NCBI GenBank assembly: GCA_964019055.1
Contig: OZ025207.1
Span: forward strand, 5,879,501-5,943,500
DNA length: 64,000 bases
Direction: 5' to 3'
Source of the DNA: Anthopleura xanthogrammica
Taxonomy: Eukaryota; Cnidaria; Anthozoa; Actiniaria; Actiniidae
Position numbers and translations under genes: made by a program. The notes under the pieces were generated by a model. It saw nothing but the letters and a program-made list of their open reading frames with translations. It was not told the DNA's origin and did no database searches. Position 1 is the first letter of the stretch. Each line of letters opens with the position of its first letter. Below are positions 21,826-34,100 of this stretch, in pieces.

Positions 21826-22542
21826 GGAAAACAAAGAATTATTCCATACGCTAACTTTATGATTAACTTCGTGATTCTACAGTCGTAGACGATCTTTCTC
21901 TCACCCCTGCCGAAGATTTACGTCTTTAAATGAATATTTCGACTTCCCAAACTGATCCGCTTCCTCTTGGTCTTTTAGGATGTTTTGTGAGCAAAATATC
22001 TGCCGTAGATAAATAATTTAAAGCAGGGAACAAACCTTGATGTTCAAAGCTAAGTTGTGATGTATGAACCAATTACAATTGGGATAAGACAATAAAAATG
22101 ATTGGCATTTATTTTGCATGATTCTAATTTTGCATAATATGGTGCCCGCCCACTTTGGTTCGGAATTTCTGGTGATGCAGAGCTACAACCACAAAATGCC
22201 TTCGCATATCTTCTTTCAGTGAAGACGAAAAATTGATTTGGTTCACTTAAAGACAGACATGACTTCTGTGCTTTCAGTGGTAGCTCAACATGCTTTTCGC
22301 TTTTCAAAAATAATTAAATGAAAACCACAGTATTTTAAACTTGAGTTTTTTGCAAAATTCTATAGACTTTACAAGAACAAATTTGCAAATTTGACGGCCA
22401 GCTTCTATTTGCCACTGGAAATATGTCACGTGTGAAACCTCCCATTGTTTTTAAAGTGCACGAAGTCGAAAATAGTGATAGAGCAAAAAGGCCTAATACG
22501 CAGTGAATACGCTACCTCAACTCCAATATCTGTCGAATGATT

Positions 22543-22730
22543 GATACTCACTCTAAAACTTGATTCTCCTATATTCTCTCAAAGCTAGTGAAATTTCTTA
22601 TTTTAATTCCCAGATAAGAGATTTTACTCTGAGAAACTTATGATATCTTATTTGGGGATCTTAAAACAAGAACCTTTCACTAGTTTTGAGAGAATCAAGT
22701 TTAAAGGTGACTGGGTGTCTTAGTGAGTAT
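22543..22730. mobile_element. Foldback MITE, ~188 bp
   Basis: Left ATACTCACTCTAAAACTTGA and right TTAGTGAGTAT with GAGAATCAAGTTT are inverted. The arms continue inward through CTCTCAAAGCTAGTGAAA and its complement. No coding content. Confidence 0.65.
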
Positions 22731-22913
22731 TTCTATACATAAATATGTTGTTTAGCGTACAGATACTACACAGAAACTGTTATAATTCCTCTGGTTTAAA
22801 GATGTCATTTTGATTTAACATGTTTTTCATATTATAGGGATGGATAGGCATGGAGTTTTACTTTATCATAGGCTGCAACCATATACAGAATGGAGTAAGT
22901 AACTAACATTTAA

Positions 22914-23042
22914 CCCACACCATAGAAAATACAGCCAATCGTAAAGCAGGACAGGCATTGTATATTCATCGGTATTTCACTCGTCCTTCCCATTATGCAC
23001 TGCACATTGGATGTACGCATTTGTATTTTCTATGGTGTGGGA
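22914..23042. repeat. 19-bp inverted repeat with ~90-bp loop
   Basis: CCCACACCATAGAAAATAC near 22914 is matched by GTATTTTCTATGGTGTGGG ending near 23042. It is a small foldback structure of unknown origin. Confidence 0.7.
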
Positions 23043-23503
23043 TAAAATAGTTATACATTGGTTTCTCATGGCACACTGTGTATATCCCACTCGTCACTAG
23101 TATTTTCTTTGTATATACACTCGCCTGAAGGCTTGTGTGTATACTAGAAACTACAAATGACTTGTGGGATATTCCATGGTATGCCACTTGAAACCCTAGT
23201 ATAACTGGTATTGATAATTTATTCAAAATATTTCACTGTTTCTGATTGGCCCACAGCCCCCAGTTAATTTTTCATAACAAGCATTGACTGACCAAATTTG
23301 GAAAGAAACGTTATTCGTCCAATAAATTTTTAAATTATTGGACGATTGACATCATTCGTCCAATGACTAAAACATTATTGGACAATTGACATCATCATAG
23401 CTGCAAAACAAAAATGGCTTCCCAACAGGGAAGGTTTGAAAACTTATCTGAAATGATTTCTTAAATGACTGAATTGAGAAACTATTTTGAATAAATAATA
23501 AAA
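23043..23503. other. Unassigned sequence with short palindromes
   Basis: Holds CGTCCAATAA...TTATTGGACG near 23310-23345 and several TTGGAC repeats, but no gene. Confidence 0.45.
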
Positions 23504-23650
23504 CGATTATTGGATTCGGCTATCATTATGATATGAAAAATCATGCATACCTTGAAGAGTGTTATCCGCCTCAGCCTATAGCTTCGGCAGATAACACTCT
23601 CCTCGTTATGCATAATTTTCCATATCATACTCAGCCTCATCCAATAATTG
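23504..23650. mobile_element. Palindromic MITE, 147 bp
   Basis: Sister of the 19632-19774 element: ends CGATTATTGGATTCGG and CCAATAATTG, centre AGTGTTATCCGCCTCAGCC facing TTCGGCAGATAACACT. The short frame read through it is fortuitous. Confidence 0.7.
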
Positions 23651-23962
23651 CTAAATATACTTTGCCAGTTTTTATGATGTTTAATGGATATGGAATGATT
23701 ATTTTATGTTATAACAATGATATCATTTATGAAAATACTATGCATTTATGTAAACATGTAAAAAATAAAACATAAAATAATGAATTTTATTAATCACTCA
23801 TCTTCTGTTCACATTTTATGAAGTCTGTGTTTACTGGAAGCCCAGCCATGAAATGCCTTTGTTTCTTGTCTTTTTTTCATCCCAGAGAAAACGAACAAAT
23901 TGTCCATTAGTACCCTTTGCAGGCTTCTGCAATTAGCATGTGCTAGCTGGCAATCTAGCTGG

Positions 23963-24159
23963 TTGTTTCTCTGTCTTTCTGGTAGAGACGTATTCCCTAT
24001 CAGATCTCAACCTAAACCAGCCCCAAAATCCGCTCTTTCCAAACTTGACCTAGCTCTTATACTCCTTACATTAACCCAACCCTCAAGGGAATCCTAAACA
24101 CAAACACATTCACACATACAAACATACACACGAACATGCACACACTCATTCATGCTACA
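23963..24159 (-). repeat. 3' LTR, partial (197 bp)
   Basis: By eye it is identical over 197 bp to 38199-38395. The minus-strand start TGTAGCATGAATG follows the purine tract directly. The last 68 bp found in the 5' LTR are absent, and the sequence left of 23963 is unrelated, so the U5 end has been deleted or replaced. Confidence 0.85.
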
Positions 24160-24192
24160 CCTTTCTCTCTCTTTTTTTTTTTTTTTTTTAAT
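24160..24192 (-). other. Polypurine tract of the gypsy element
   Basis: The minus strand reads a long A run then GAGAGAGAAAGG directly before the LTR. This is the expected primer for plus-strand DNA synthesis. Confidence 0.7.
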
Positions 24193-24368
24193 TGGTGGAT
24201 GTAAATCAGGAGAGCACCCAGTGTGATTCCCTCATCCAAAGGGGTCTTTGCCTTCGTCGTTCAGTTCGTCTTAGCGCTCCACTTTCATTCTGGGGGTTAC
24301 AGCTCTGCTTTGGTTCATCCATCGTAGAGTCACCAAGGTCGGTAGATTCAGTAGAAAATGGACAAGGT

Positions 24369-27300
24369 CTAAGATGATTTCAGTGTAGGGTTTCTCGTTC
24401 GCCCTTCTCCATCCTCTCGTTGGACCTGGAATACGGGGATGTCTTTGTTCGGTTTCGATTTCACCACGTACACATTATTCTCCCAGAAGTTGTCCAGCTT
24501 TCCTTTTGGTGTCAAGTTCCTGACAAGAATTCTATCCCCAGGCTCAATCTTATTAGTAACTGGTCTCCTATCATAATTCTTCTTGTTTCATTGCGACGCA
24601 GAGTGTGCATTTCTGCTTGCCACATCATAGGCGCTTTTTAGACGATGCCGCAAGTTGTGGATGAACGATGGCAGGCTTCCCTTGACACGGACTCCATCCG
24701 AATCGATACTGAAAAATACATCTATGGCCAGTCTTGGTTTTCTTCCAAACATCAGAAAAAAAGGTGAACACCCAGTAGAGTCATGTCTTTTAGCATTATA
24801 TGCATGCACCAAAGGCACGACAGAGTCCTTCCAGTTCTTCTTACCGTCTTCATTCAAGGTTCCAAGCATGTGTAGAAGTGTTCTATTGAATCTCTCACAC
24901 ATTCCATTGCCCATAGGATGATAGGGTGTTGTCCTTGTTTTTGCCATGTTAGCCATTTTGCACAGCTGCTTGATGGTTTCAGATTCAAAATTTCTCCCCT
25001 GATCGCTATGGATCCTTTCAGGAAAGCCATAGTGAACTACGAAGTTATTGAATAGTACTCTAGCTGTGGTTCTTGCAGTCTGATTTAGCATTGGTATTGC
25101 TTGTGCATATCTAGTAAAATGATCGGTTATGACTAGGATGTTCTCGTATCCTCCTGTTGACTTTTCAAGTTTCAGATAATCGATACACACTAGCTCCAGA
25201 GGCGCTGAAGATGTTATAGGTACCAGTGGGGCCACCCGGTGAGTTTGGGGCGCTTTACGAAGGGCACAAGGCTGGCATGTCATGACCATCTTGGTTATCT
25301 CTTTTGACATATTGGGCCAAAAGAATCTGGACTTTGCTAAATCGAGGGTTCTTGTCGCACTGAAGTGTCCCATGTCGCCATGAATTCCCTGAAACACTTT
25401 GTCTTTCAGAACTTCAGGAATCACCAATTGAGCGACTACGTGTGAGCGCGTGTCGTCCTGGCGATATCGGTACAGAATTCCTCGAACCAAGCGAAGTCGG
25501 TCCCATTCCTTAAGTAGCTGCAAAACTAACTTGTCCTCCTTCCCTGTCTCCTTCTTATTCGGCTTTCTCTTGAATTAAAAAAAATGGATGACCCTACCTA
25601 CCACCGGGTCATTTTCTTGATATGACCTCAACTTTTCCTTGGACAGTGATGGCATATTCGTCGTGTCCCCAATACCGCAATTCTTCAGGGTAGCTTCAGC
25701 GCCAGCTTCGTTATTACAGAAGGTTTCGAGTAGGGTAGACTCGCCGTTGCTTTCCAACCCCACCATCGAGCTAGACATTGCTAAAAATTCTTCACGCGTT
25801 ACTGCTTGTTCTGACTGAGTATCGTCTTCCCGATGTGGTCTTCGCGACAACGCGTCCGCGTCCTGGTTCTTCCTCCCAGCTCTGTATACTACGTCAAAGT
25901 TGTAGGCAAAAAGGGCAGCCATCCAACGATGTCCAGTTGCATCCAATTTTGCCGTTGTTGCCACATAGGTAAGAGGATTGTTATCTGTTCGCACAGTAAA
26001 GCGATTTCCGTATAGGTACTCATGGAATTTGTCTGTCACGGCCCACTTGAGGGCAAGAAACTCCAACTTGTGGGCAGGATAATTCTTCTCTGACTTACGG
26101 AGGGCTCTACTGGCATAGGCAATAACCTTTTCCTCTCCATCCTGGAGTTGGCTTAACGTCGCACCAAGACCATCCTGACTTGCATCTGTGTTAACTAAGA
26201 ACAGAAGTTGGAAGTCTGGATACGTCAGAACTAATGGAGATGATAAGATCCTGACAATTTCTTCAAAAGTGGCCTGGCACTGAGTAGACCATTCCCATTT
26301 CTTTTCATCGAGTTTTCTTTTACCTCTATTCCTTGGAGAGACGTTCTGTAGCAACAGCGTTACTAGATCATTGAGTGGTTTCACTTTCCTAGCATACCCC
26401 GGTACAAATTTCCTGTAGTAGCCAGTAAATCCAAGAAAAGTCCTCAGCTCATCCAGATTAGTTGGTACTGGCCAGGTCTTGATGGCCTCTATCTTATCTG
26501 GATCTGTCTGGATTCCACTGGAGGAAATGATATGACCTAGAAACTTTACCTGTTCCTGAAAGAATCTGCATTTTGACCTCTTCAACTTTAGCCCATACTG
26601 TTCAAGTCTGCGAAACACTGCTTCAAGCCTCTCTACGTGCTCCTCGAAGGTCTTAGCATACACAATAATGTCGTCTATGTACACTATACACTGCTTGAAA
26701 TTAAGATCCGCCAAACAATGTTCCATCAGTCTTTGAAAGGTTGCTGGGGCATTGGTTAGGCCAAAAGCCATCCTGTTGCATTCGTAAAACCCCAAAGGTC
26801 CAACAGTGAACGCAGTCTTTGCTTTATCCCCTTCTTCAACTTGAATTTGCCAATATCCACTTTTAAGGTCTAAGGTGGAGAACCATGAGCTTCCGCCCAT
26901 GGCCTCAAGGGCTTCATCCATCCTGGGTAGTGCGTATGCGTCTTTGACTGTCTTCGAGTTAAGCTTCCTATAATCAATGCAAAATCTGAGTGACCCATCC
27001 CTTTTTCTTACCAAAACTACCGGCGAGCTATATGGGCTATGTGATTCTCTTATCACTCCACAATCTAACATTTGTTTCAGGTGTTGCCTCACTTCGTCGT
27101 ATTGTGACGGTGGGATACGTCTGTGTCTTTGCTTGAAGGTTGTGTTGTCGCACAGATGGATACGATGTTTAACAGACGATGTACAGCCTAGATCATTTGG
27201 TCCTTGTGAGAAAACACTATCTTTCCAACTTCCAAGAACTTCATGAGCGATTTCCTTCTGTTCATCATCCATGGGTGATCCTCCTAATTCAAAAAATTCA

Positions 27301-28109
27301 TCTTCCATATCTTCAGTAACTGTACCAACATCTGGCTGTTGAACTACCATACTCACCTGTTGCAAGGAAGACAATACCGTTTTGGGTGTAATAGTGATAT
27401 TCGCAGTAGAATGGTTATGAACTTTTACAGGAATGAAATTGCGAGAGCCATCCATCTTTAGGTTGACAACAGTTGGAATTACCTGCAATGAAGCAACTCC
27501 ATTCGATGTGTTCTCAATGAGTGCAGGGCATGTCATATTAGCTTTTCTTGTTTTTACAGATGTCCACAGCACAGTGGTCTCGTTGGGATGGATGACACGA
27601 GGTCTTTCGGTTTCAGTTCTTACATTACTGGACTTAAGTATCTTGTTAATCTTACGGTTGCGTTGACTTAAACACTGATAGGCTAGTCTCCATGCTAAAT
27701 CTGGTTGACCTCTCTGAAGAAAACGATTACCATACTCTTCAATACAGATTTCCTTACAACGTCTGACAACGTTAGTGCCTATTACCATCGGAACTTGTTT
27801 GTTAAAACCAGTGTTTTGAACCACAAGAACAACAGTCGGTAAATACTCACATACGCCATTGGTCTCCTCTGGAAAAGAAATATCCACTTCTATAAAACCA
27901 AGAAAAGGAACATCCTGTCCACCAGCACCCTCTATCTTCAGAATATCATCCAGTTGCTGAATAGGACTATTGGAGAGGTATTCTTTGTGAAAGTTCTCGC
28001 TTATTGTGGTAACCTGTGAACCGGTGTCAACTAATGCCAGACAAGGTGTACTGTCTATATAACAGGTACTTACATTCACCTCCCCCAACAAATCTCTCAT
28101 GGGACTCAC
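24369..28109 (-). pseudogene. pol: gypsy pol: protease, reverse transcriptase, RNase H, integrase, with two in-frame stops
   Basis: The frame opens in the -1 frame relative to gag and overlaps its end. In order: aspartic protease LVDTGS (~27-31), RT with FCIDYRKLN, DLKSGYWQI and catalytic YIDD (477-480), RNase H NTDASQDGLGATL, integrase zinc finger (HGDMGHFS...CQPCALRK), then the catalytic D, D and E in CIDYLKLE, HSDQGRNF and MGNGMCERFN. A TAA at 25575-25577 separates RNase H from integrase, and a TGA at 24588-24590 cuts the integrase tail, which continues in frame (GDRILVRNLTPKGKL) to TAG at 24369. All domains are otherwise well preserved, so decay is recent. Confidence 0.92.
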
Positions 28110-29485
28110 TGTCTCTGTAAATTGGCCCTCTGATTGTCCCTTCGCAGGGGGCCTCTGTAGTTTGACGGTTTATCTTCACTTACTCGACCTGTATTTCCGG
28201 CAACGTCTGGAATAACCTCTTTACGGTTCACTTCTTCCAATCGATCAATCTTCTCAAGGATCTTACTCAGCAGTTTACTTGTATCTTGCTGCTTTGATAT
28301 CTTCTCCTCGATGTTTTTCACTCTCTTTGTCAACTCATCCACCGTGTTATCAATTCGAACCTCTGCTAGTGGCATTGTCATTACTCTTGGTGTCTTGTAC
28401 GTCTTGGCACGTAGGCCGTCCGACTCTTTGATCTCCTGTTCGATAGCTCTCAGTTCTGCTCTCAGTGTATCAAAGTCAGAAATCTTTTCGTATTTGTAAC
28501 GGGCTGCATTTTTTACTCTTTCATCTTTTAATCCTGTCCAGAACTTACTCTTCAACATTTCGTTTGCCTGGCTCGGTCCTATGGCATCTCGATTAATGGC
28601 TCTGTTGACGATTTCCTCTAAGCAACAACCATATACCGCGACACTTTCATCATTCTCCTGTCTCGCATTGTAGAACTGCTGAAGGAGTGTGGTACCACTT
28701 TCTACAATCCCATAAACACCTTCGAGTTTTCGGATGATCGTCTCAACTGAAGCAGTCTCTCCCAGATGTATGCACAGCTTGCACGGTTCTCCTCTAAGCG
28801 ATTTTCTAACCCCTTGCAGAAGAAGGTCTCTGTTCATCGTCCTGTCATTCATTAAGCATTTAACTTCGAACTCCCATGCCTCAAAACTGACATCCGTTTT
28901 CGTATTTGAACCAGAAAAAGTAGAGATTCTAGGAACTCGACCGAGGACAGATAAGGTATCACAATCTGAGTTTGGTAGAAAGTTCACTTGAGCTGTACTG
29001 TCAGGCTGTGCTTTTCTCACTGGATCTGAAGTACCCACGTTGTGGCTGAAGTTCGGTCGGGTAAACGTTTTGCGTTGAGAAGAGCCAGAAGCAAGGTCTC
29101 TTGTATTGAAAAGTGGTCTTGTCAACTGAGTGTGAGATGGTAAAGGAGTGCTCGACTTACGCGCTGTGAAACTCCCTGGCGGAACCAAAGAAGTATGGCT
29201 CGGATTTCTTTCTGGACTGGAAAACACTGGACTGAACGGATTACGATCTCGAGCTGGACGCCTTCTGTCGTTTACATACGGGAATCCTAAACCACCGCGA
29301 AGACTGAAAGGGTTCTCTCCTTTGTCTTGAAGACTTTATTTTGAACTCCTCCCTCCCTCTACAGGTTCCACAGTGAACAGGCCAGAACTTCTCAGGACCA
29401 TGATGGCTTCTGCGATTTTCTTTACCTCCTCCTCATCGTCTATGTGGCTGGGTTCTCTCGGTTCTCCATGCCAAGAGTGTGCCAT
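28106..29485 (-). pseudogene. gag: gypsy gag, with one in-frame stop
   Basis: Start set at ATG 29485 (MAHSWHGEPREP). An in-frame TAA at 29336-29338 lies ~50 codons in, after which the frame is open to 28106. The product would be ~459 aa and form the capsid. The core FEAWEFEVKCLMNDR ... LLLQGVRKSLRG ... FYNARQENDESV resembles Ty3/PNMA-type Gag. A coiled coil (VDELTKRVKNIEEKIS) follows. No CCHC zinc knuckle is visible at the C-terminus, which is unusual for gypsy but known in some families. Confidence 0.85.
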
Positions 29486-30111
29486 AGCTACACAGCCGAC
29501 TCTCCAATACTCAAACAAATGACAATGATAACAACAAAATACACAAAATACAATAAAGTAAAAAAAATTACGTAACCATGTTCCACGAATAAATAAATGA
29601 AAAATGGGAGGAATGAAATATCAAAAGCAAAAAAAAACCAAAAAAATCAAAATAAAACAAAACCGTCCTATTCCCAGGGATTACAATAAGAGCGCGGCCA
29701 AGGCGAGGAGAGAGAGACCTGGTGGCGGCAACCCTCCCGAAACAACACCCGGAACGCCTCCCGAGAAAGCACACAAAAGCCAGCAATGTTACACCCTCCA
29801 ATACTTTACAATAACGCATATACAAATTAAGAAATCTAGTCCCTATTGTTAAATACACAATTTCCACTTAATTGAAACTAACTTAATTGTGTCTTAATCC
29901 CTTAATTAGCGTTCTTTGATATAGTATTGTTTTTGTCCCTTTGTTAAAGTTCTTTGATATGCGTTCGATTTTGCAATTCAGATTTGTATAGAAAAATATA
30001 CGAATAACGTACGTATAACAAAATAATTTGAAATAAATATATAAATACTAGATACTAGATACGTAAATAATACAACTTTCACAAGAAAATAAATAACTTT
30101 AAGCATAGATA
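29486..30111 (-). other. gypsy leader, gag-proximal part
   Basis: AT-rich, non-coding, continuous in the element with 37254-38130 on the far side of the inserted transposon. Only chance frames are present. Confidence 0.6.
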
Positions 30112-30929
30112 TAGTCGAGGCGAAAATCCCCGAAAATAGTGGCAACGTAGCACCCCCATCACACAAAAGGTTTGACAACGGATTATGATGGACAGTTGAC
30201 CCTAGAAAGCTGCCAGCCCTATTTTACTAACAAATTGTGGGGTACCAAAGATGCTAGGTCGCGATTTTTTGGGGGGGTGGGGTCCACTTGGAATGCTGAT
30301 ATATGACAATATAATGACAATATAACGAGGACTAAGGGATTAGAAAAATTAATATCTTTTGAAATACTTAAGTTTATGATTTGAAAATTTAAGAGCTTGT
30401 GTAGTTTGACGAGTGTTAAATGATCAGATGAAATTGATGAATAATTAATGTAACCATGGCAACGGTTGCTAGGTAAAAGGATTTTTAGAGGTTTTAACGA
30501 AAGAATCGTACATTTCGAGTTTTTGGGGAGACAAAAATGAGTTTCAAACTCTCTAAAGCAAAGTATAAATATTCATGCTAAGAAAACATGCAAGAAAAAG
30601 ACTTACATATGAAATTATGCAGAAAAAAGTTTACTTTAGCAATTGATTGCAAGTACAACAAACCTAAATTACTTATTGAATGAATACTAAATTACTAAAC
30701 ATTACCTTAATTACTTGCCCAAATCTTATATATTTGGTGTTTAAGTCAGTTTCTCCGACTCCACATTTAATGGGAACTTTGTAAAACCATATTGTTTTAA
30801 ATAATGAAAGTTCGATTGTTGAAACTTGAGGAAATGATGTTACTGTTAAGTAGTCTTGGTAACCATGGTAACGACTGATTTTTAGCAACGTCTTCAAAGT
30901 GTCTTTCTTCATAGAAAATACTTTACATG

Positions 30930-31165
30930 AAGTTGAAAATTGGAGGACATTTAGATTGGACTACGAGTACGAATTTGAGTACGATGACGAGATTTTGTCT
31001 TGAAATATATTTCACTATATGCTTGTTGTCGCCCTCATCTTGGTACAACACATTTCTAAAACAACAGTTAAACCAATGTAAGGACAACTATCATTCTGTA
31101 GTAGCATAGTTTAAAAGGAATAATGTTTTAGTCAATCTCGTACTCGTAGTCAAATCTAAAGCTAC
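30930..31165. repeat. Small inverted repeat in the 3' region of the Academ-like element
   Basis: TTTAGATTGGACTACGAGTA near 30950 is matched by an inverted copy ending GTAGTCAAATCTAAA near 31160. It may be a nested MITE close to the stop codon. Confidence 0.5.
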
Positions 31166-31185
31166 CTAATATCAGCTGGAAGGAA

Positions 31186-34100
31186 TCAGATCTCGCTGGA
31201 CAACTCTTCTTCACTACTGTCCTGGCTGTTGTAGCCATCACTCCCGTCGTCATCACTGTCGTCATTACCCTTATCGTCATCACTGTTGCCATCGTCACTG
31301 TCGCCGTCGTCACAACTATCGTCATCACTATTGTCTTCATCACTTTCATTGTCATCATTACTGACTTGTGAGGTGTGTGGATTCTGGCAGCTCTCATCGC
31401 CCATACATCCACATGCTTCAGTGCATGCCATCTCGTTATTGTAACAAACGCAGAGACGATTGGACTTGCATGACGACTTATCGCATCTGCAGACAGTTAG
31501 CTCCACGAGTCCCTCTGGTGCAGGATCTTTGGACATCAAGACTGGTTGGATCATGCCGTCGGATATTTTCCATCCGTTCTCAATGGGCGAGGGAAGCTCT
31601 TGCATTGATTGAAGACATCGCTTCCATACCATTGTTTGGTAGTTTGCTCGCTGAATGTGATGTTGTATGCTGTTGGAAGTCGGTGGAAGTCCTTCGTTAC
31701 GTTGTTTCTTCTGGCAGAACATCCAATATCTACCGAACATTCATTTAAAAAGTAAGCAGTTTAGTATATGTATTTTTCAGTCAATAATTAAAAGACAAGT
31801 AACTCACCTAACATCATTAGCAGTTATTCCAGCCCGCGGTGCAGTGGAATAGATGGAGCAAAGGTATTGCTCTGCAGCAGCTGATAGATCTGGTGACAAT
31901 GGTGTACCTTCTCCAAAGTTTGTTAATGCTGCAAACTTGTCCTGGTGATCTGTCAGTACTTTCCAAGCTTTTTTCTTGCCGATGAAGTAGGGTCCACTTG
32001 TAGTATCACACCCTGTTAGCGCATGGAATGTAGGCAGTAGGCTGCATAGAAGAGAACCAAGTTTCTGTTTCAGCGTATGGATAGGAATGAATCGTAGCTT
32101 GTCTTTAACACCTGTTCTCATCCACATTTCGTCGCAAGATAGTGAAGAAAACACATAAGTTGCGAGAACTAATACGTCTGTATCAGGGGAATGCACCACT
32201 ATTCTTCTGTGTTGGAGGGAGCAGTCTTCCGCATGCAACATCATCCTAGTATCAGCCTCCTCTTGGTCAGATACCAGCTGATGAAGAGATCTTGCTGTGC
32301 CACTTTCGACAATCAGGACATCTTGTGGGTTCGCAAAACATCCAGCGAAGACTAGTTGATGACCAAACATCAGCGATTTCTTCCCCATTTTCGTCCATGT
32401 TTCACTAAGAAAATGTTGAAGGTTCATCTTGTTGACTGGGTTTGCAATGTAGGCGTTCCAGTTCTTAGGAACAGGTGTACTTGGACCAGTGATTTTGATT
32501 TCATATCCAGATGCGGAACCTCTTCTTATGCGTTCACTTTCTTTTATGGAGTCGGTCTTGTCGTATCTGTCAAAAACAACATCAACGCGACTGCAGTTAT
32601 CAATTCCAAGATTTCCCTTGATTTTCTTGATGTAGCGCTCGGCCATCTCTCCAAACGTTCGTGCTCCAGCTGCCTTTGTCATTTGTACCAAAGCCATCCC
32701 ATCAATGATTTTGGCTGTTATTGGCTCTTCGTCATCGTGTGGCAGTCTCGGCAAGACATCAACGAACCCTTCAAGCACAGATAGTAGGACACTTTTGTTG
32801 CTCTTCCTCAGTGTACCGTCTGGGTGAGCTAATGCACAAGGAACCGAAGAAAGCTCATACTTTAGTACTTCACGTAAATCAATGTTCTTTGTGTTAGAGG
32901 CGACCAAAAGACGAGCAAACAGGCTTCGATCTGCATTTATCGTTATTATCTTCTCGTCTGACGCCCTTGCTTGCACCTTCTTAGTCAAACTTGCAAAAGT
33001 CTGGATCTTTATTTTGGGCAGCGTATCCCAAAATCCCACAGTATTTGTGTTGAGCCTCTTGCTAACGAAGGAATTCATCTCTGTCGCTCCAATCTTCTCT
33101 GCACTGAGGAGTCTGGAAGCCATATCTGTTGGCATTACGACACCAGTTGCCAAGTTCGATAATGGAAGTGTGGCGTCATGTCCTTCGAATGGGTTAACCA
33201 TGACAGACTCTAGCGTTGATACCAGCTTCTTCACATCATCTTCATCTCTTTTCATCCGAAGTGAACCTCTTTCTTTATGTACCGACATCGTTCCATCAGT
33301 TCGAACTCCACACATCTCCTTGGTTGTAGTTGTTACGGCTGCTCGTTCATGGGCAGTCAAAAACCATTTTTCTAGGGCACCCTCCTTCTGCGATACCCGA
33401 CGATCCCCCCTTTAGTCTTTGAATCACGGTTTACGCTCTGCTCCAAAGCCATATCCGTCCAAATCTGACTAAATGGTTGCTGCGATCTGCTGACTGCGTG
33501 ATTACCCTCGAGGAACTCTCTATGAACCTCTGGAGCAGTCTTTCCTAGTTGAAGCATATCTGCCAGATATACTGGAAACCATCTTGAATAGTTGGTTCGG
33601 TCCATCGAGAAAAAGTGTGGTAACATCTCAGCTGTAGACTGTAGGTGAAGTTCCCAGTTTGCTTCCCGTTCAGCTTTAATGAATCGCAAGAGTACGAAAA
33701 CCATGTTGATATAGCTGTCCCAGAACTTGAACATCTGAGATCGGGACTCTACCTTAAATCGTTGAAATAGATGGTAGAGGTCATCAACAGATTTGCAAAG
33801 ATCATCGAGCGCATCTTTTGCTTGTACTGCATCAGTGGCTACTTTGTTTTTGTACTGGGTCATGTTCATTTGGACCTGATCCACGTTTATTGTTTCAAGT
33901 TGCTGCTCATCCTTTTTCTTTTCTAACCACCGACAAAATGCTCACCACTGCAGTCTCAATAGTGCCTCCATGATCAGCTTATGAGCACGGACACCACGGT
34001 TATACGACTTTCCTTTAAGGAGGGCTAACGTTGAAGAAGTGCCATACAACCCAGATTCAACTAGTAAATCTTCTATTCCGCTTTCTTCGAATTTTTTGCC

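Noticed and set aside
24160..24192. Poly-T/poly-A as a SINE or LINE tail
   Set aside because: It lies exactly between pol and an LTR beginning TG on the minus strand, so a purine tract explains it better.
32356..33415. Long plus-strand frames opposite the nuclease gene
   Set aside because: They are antisense shadows of the minus-strand gene, with no recognisable domain.
33942..33944. TGA as a selenocysteine codon in the Academ-like gene
   Set aside because: A frameshift lies downstream and no other sign of selenoprotein coding is visible. Nonsense mutation is simpler.
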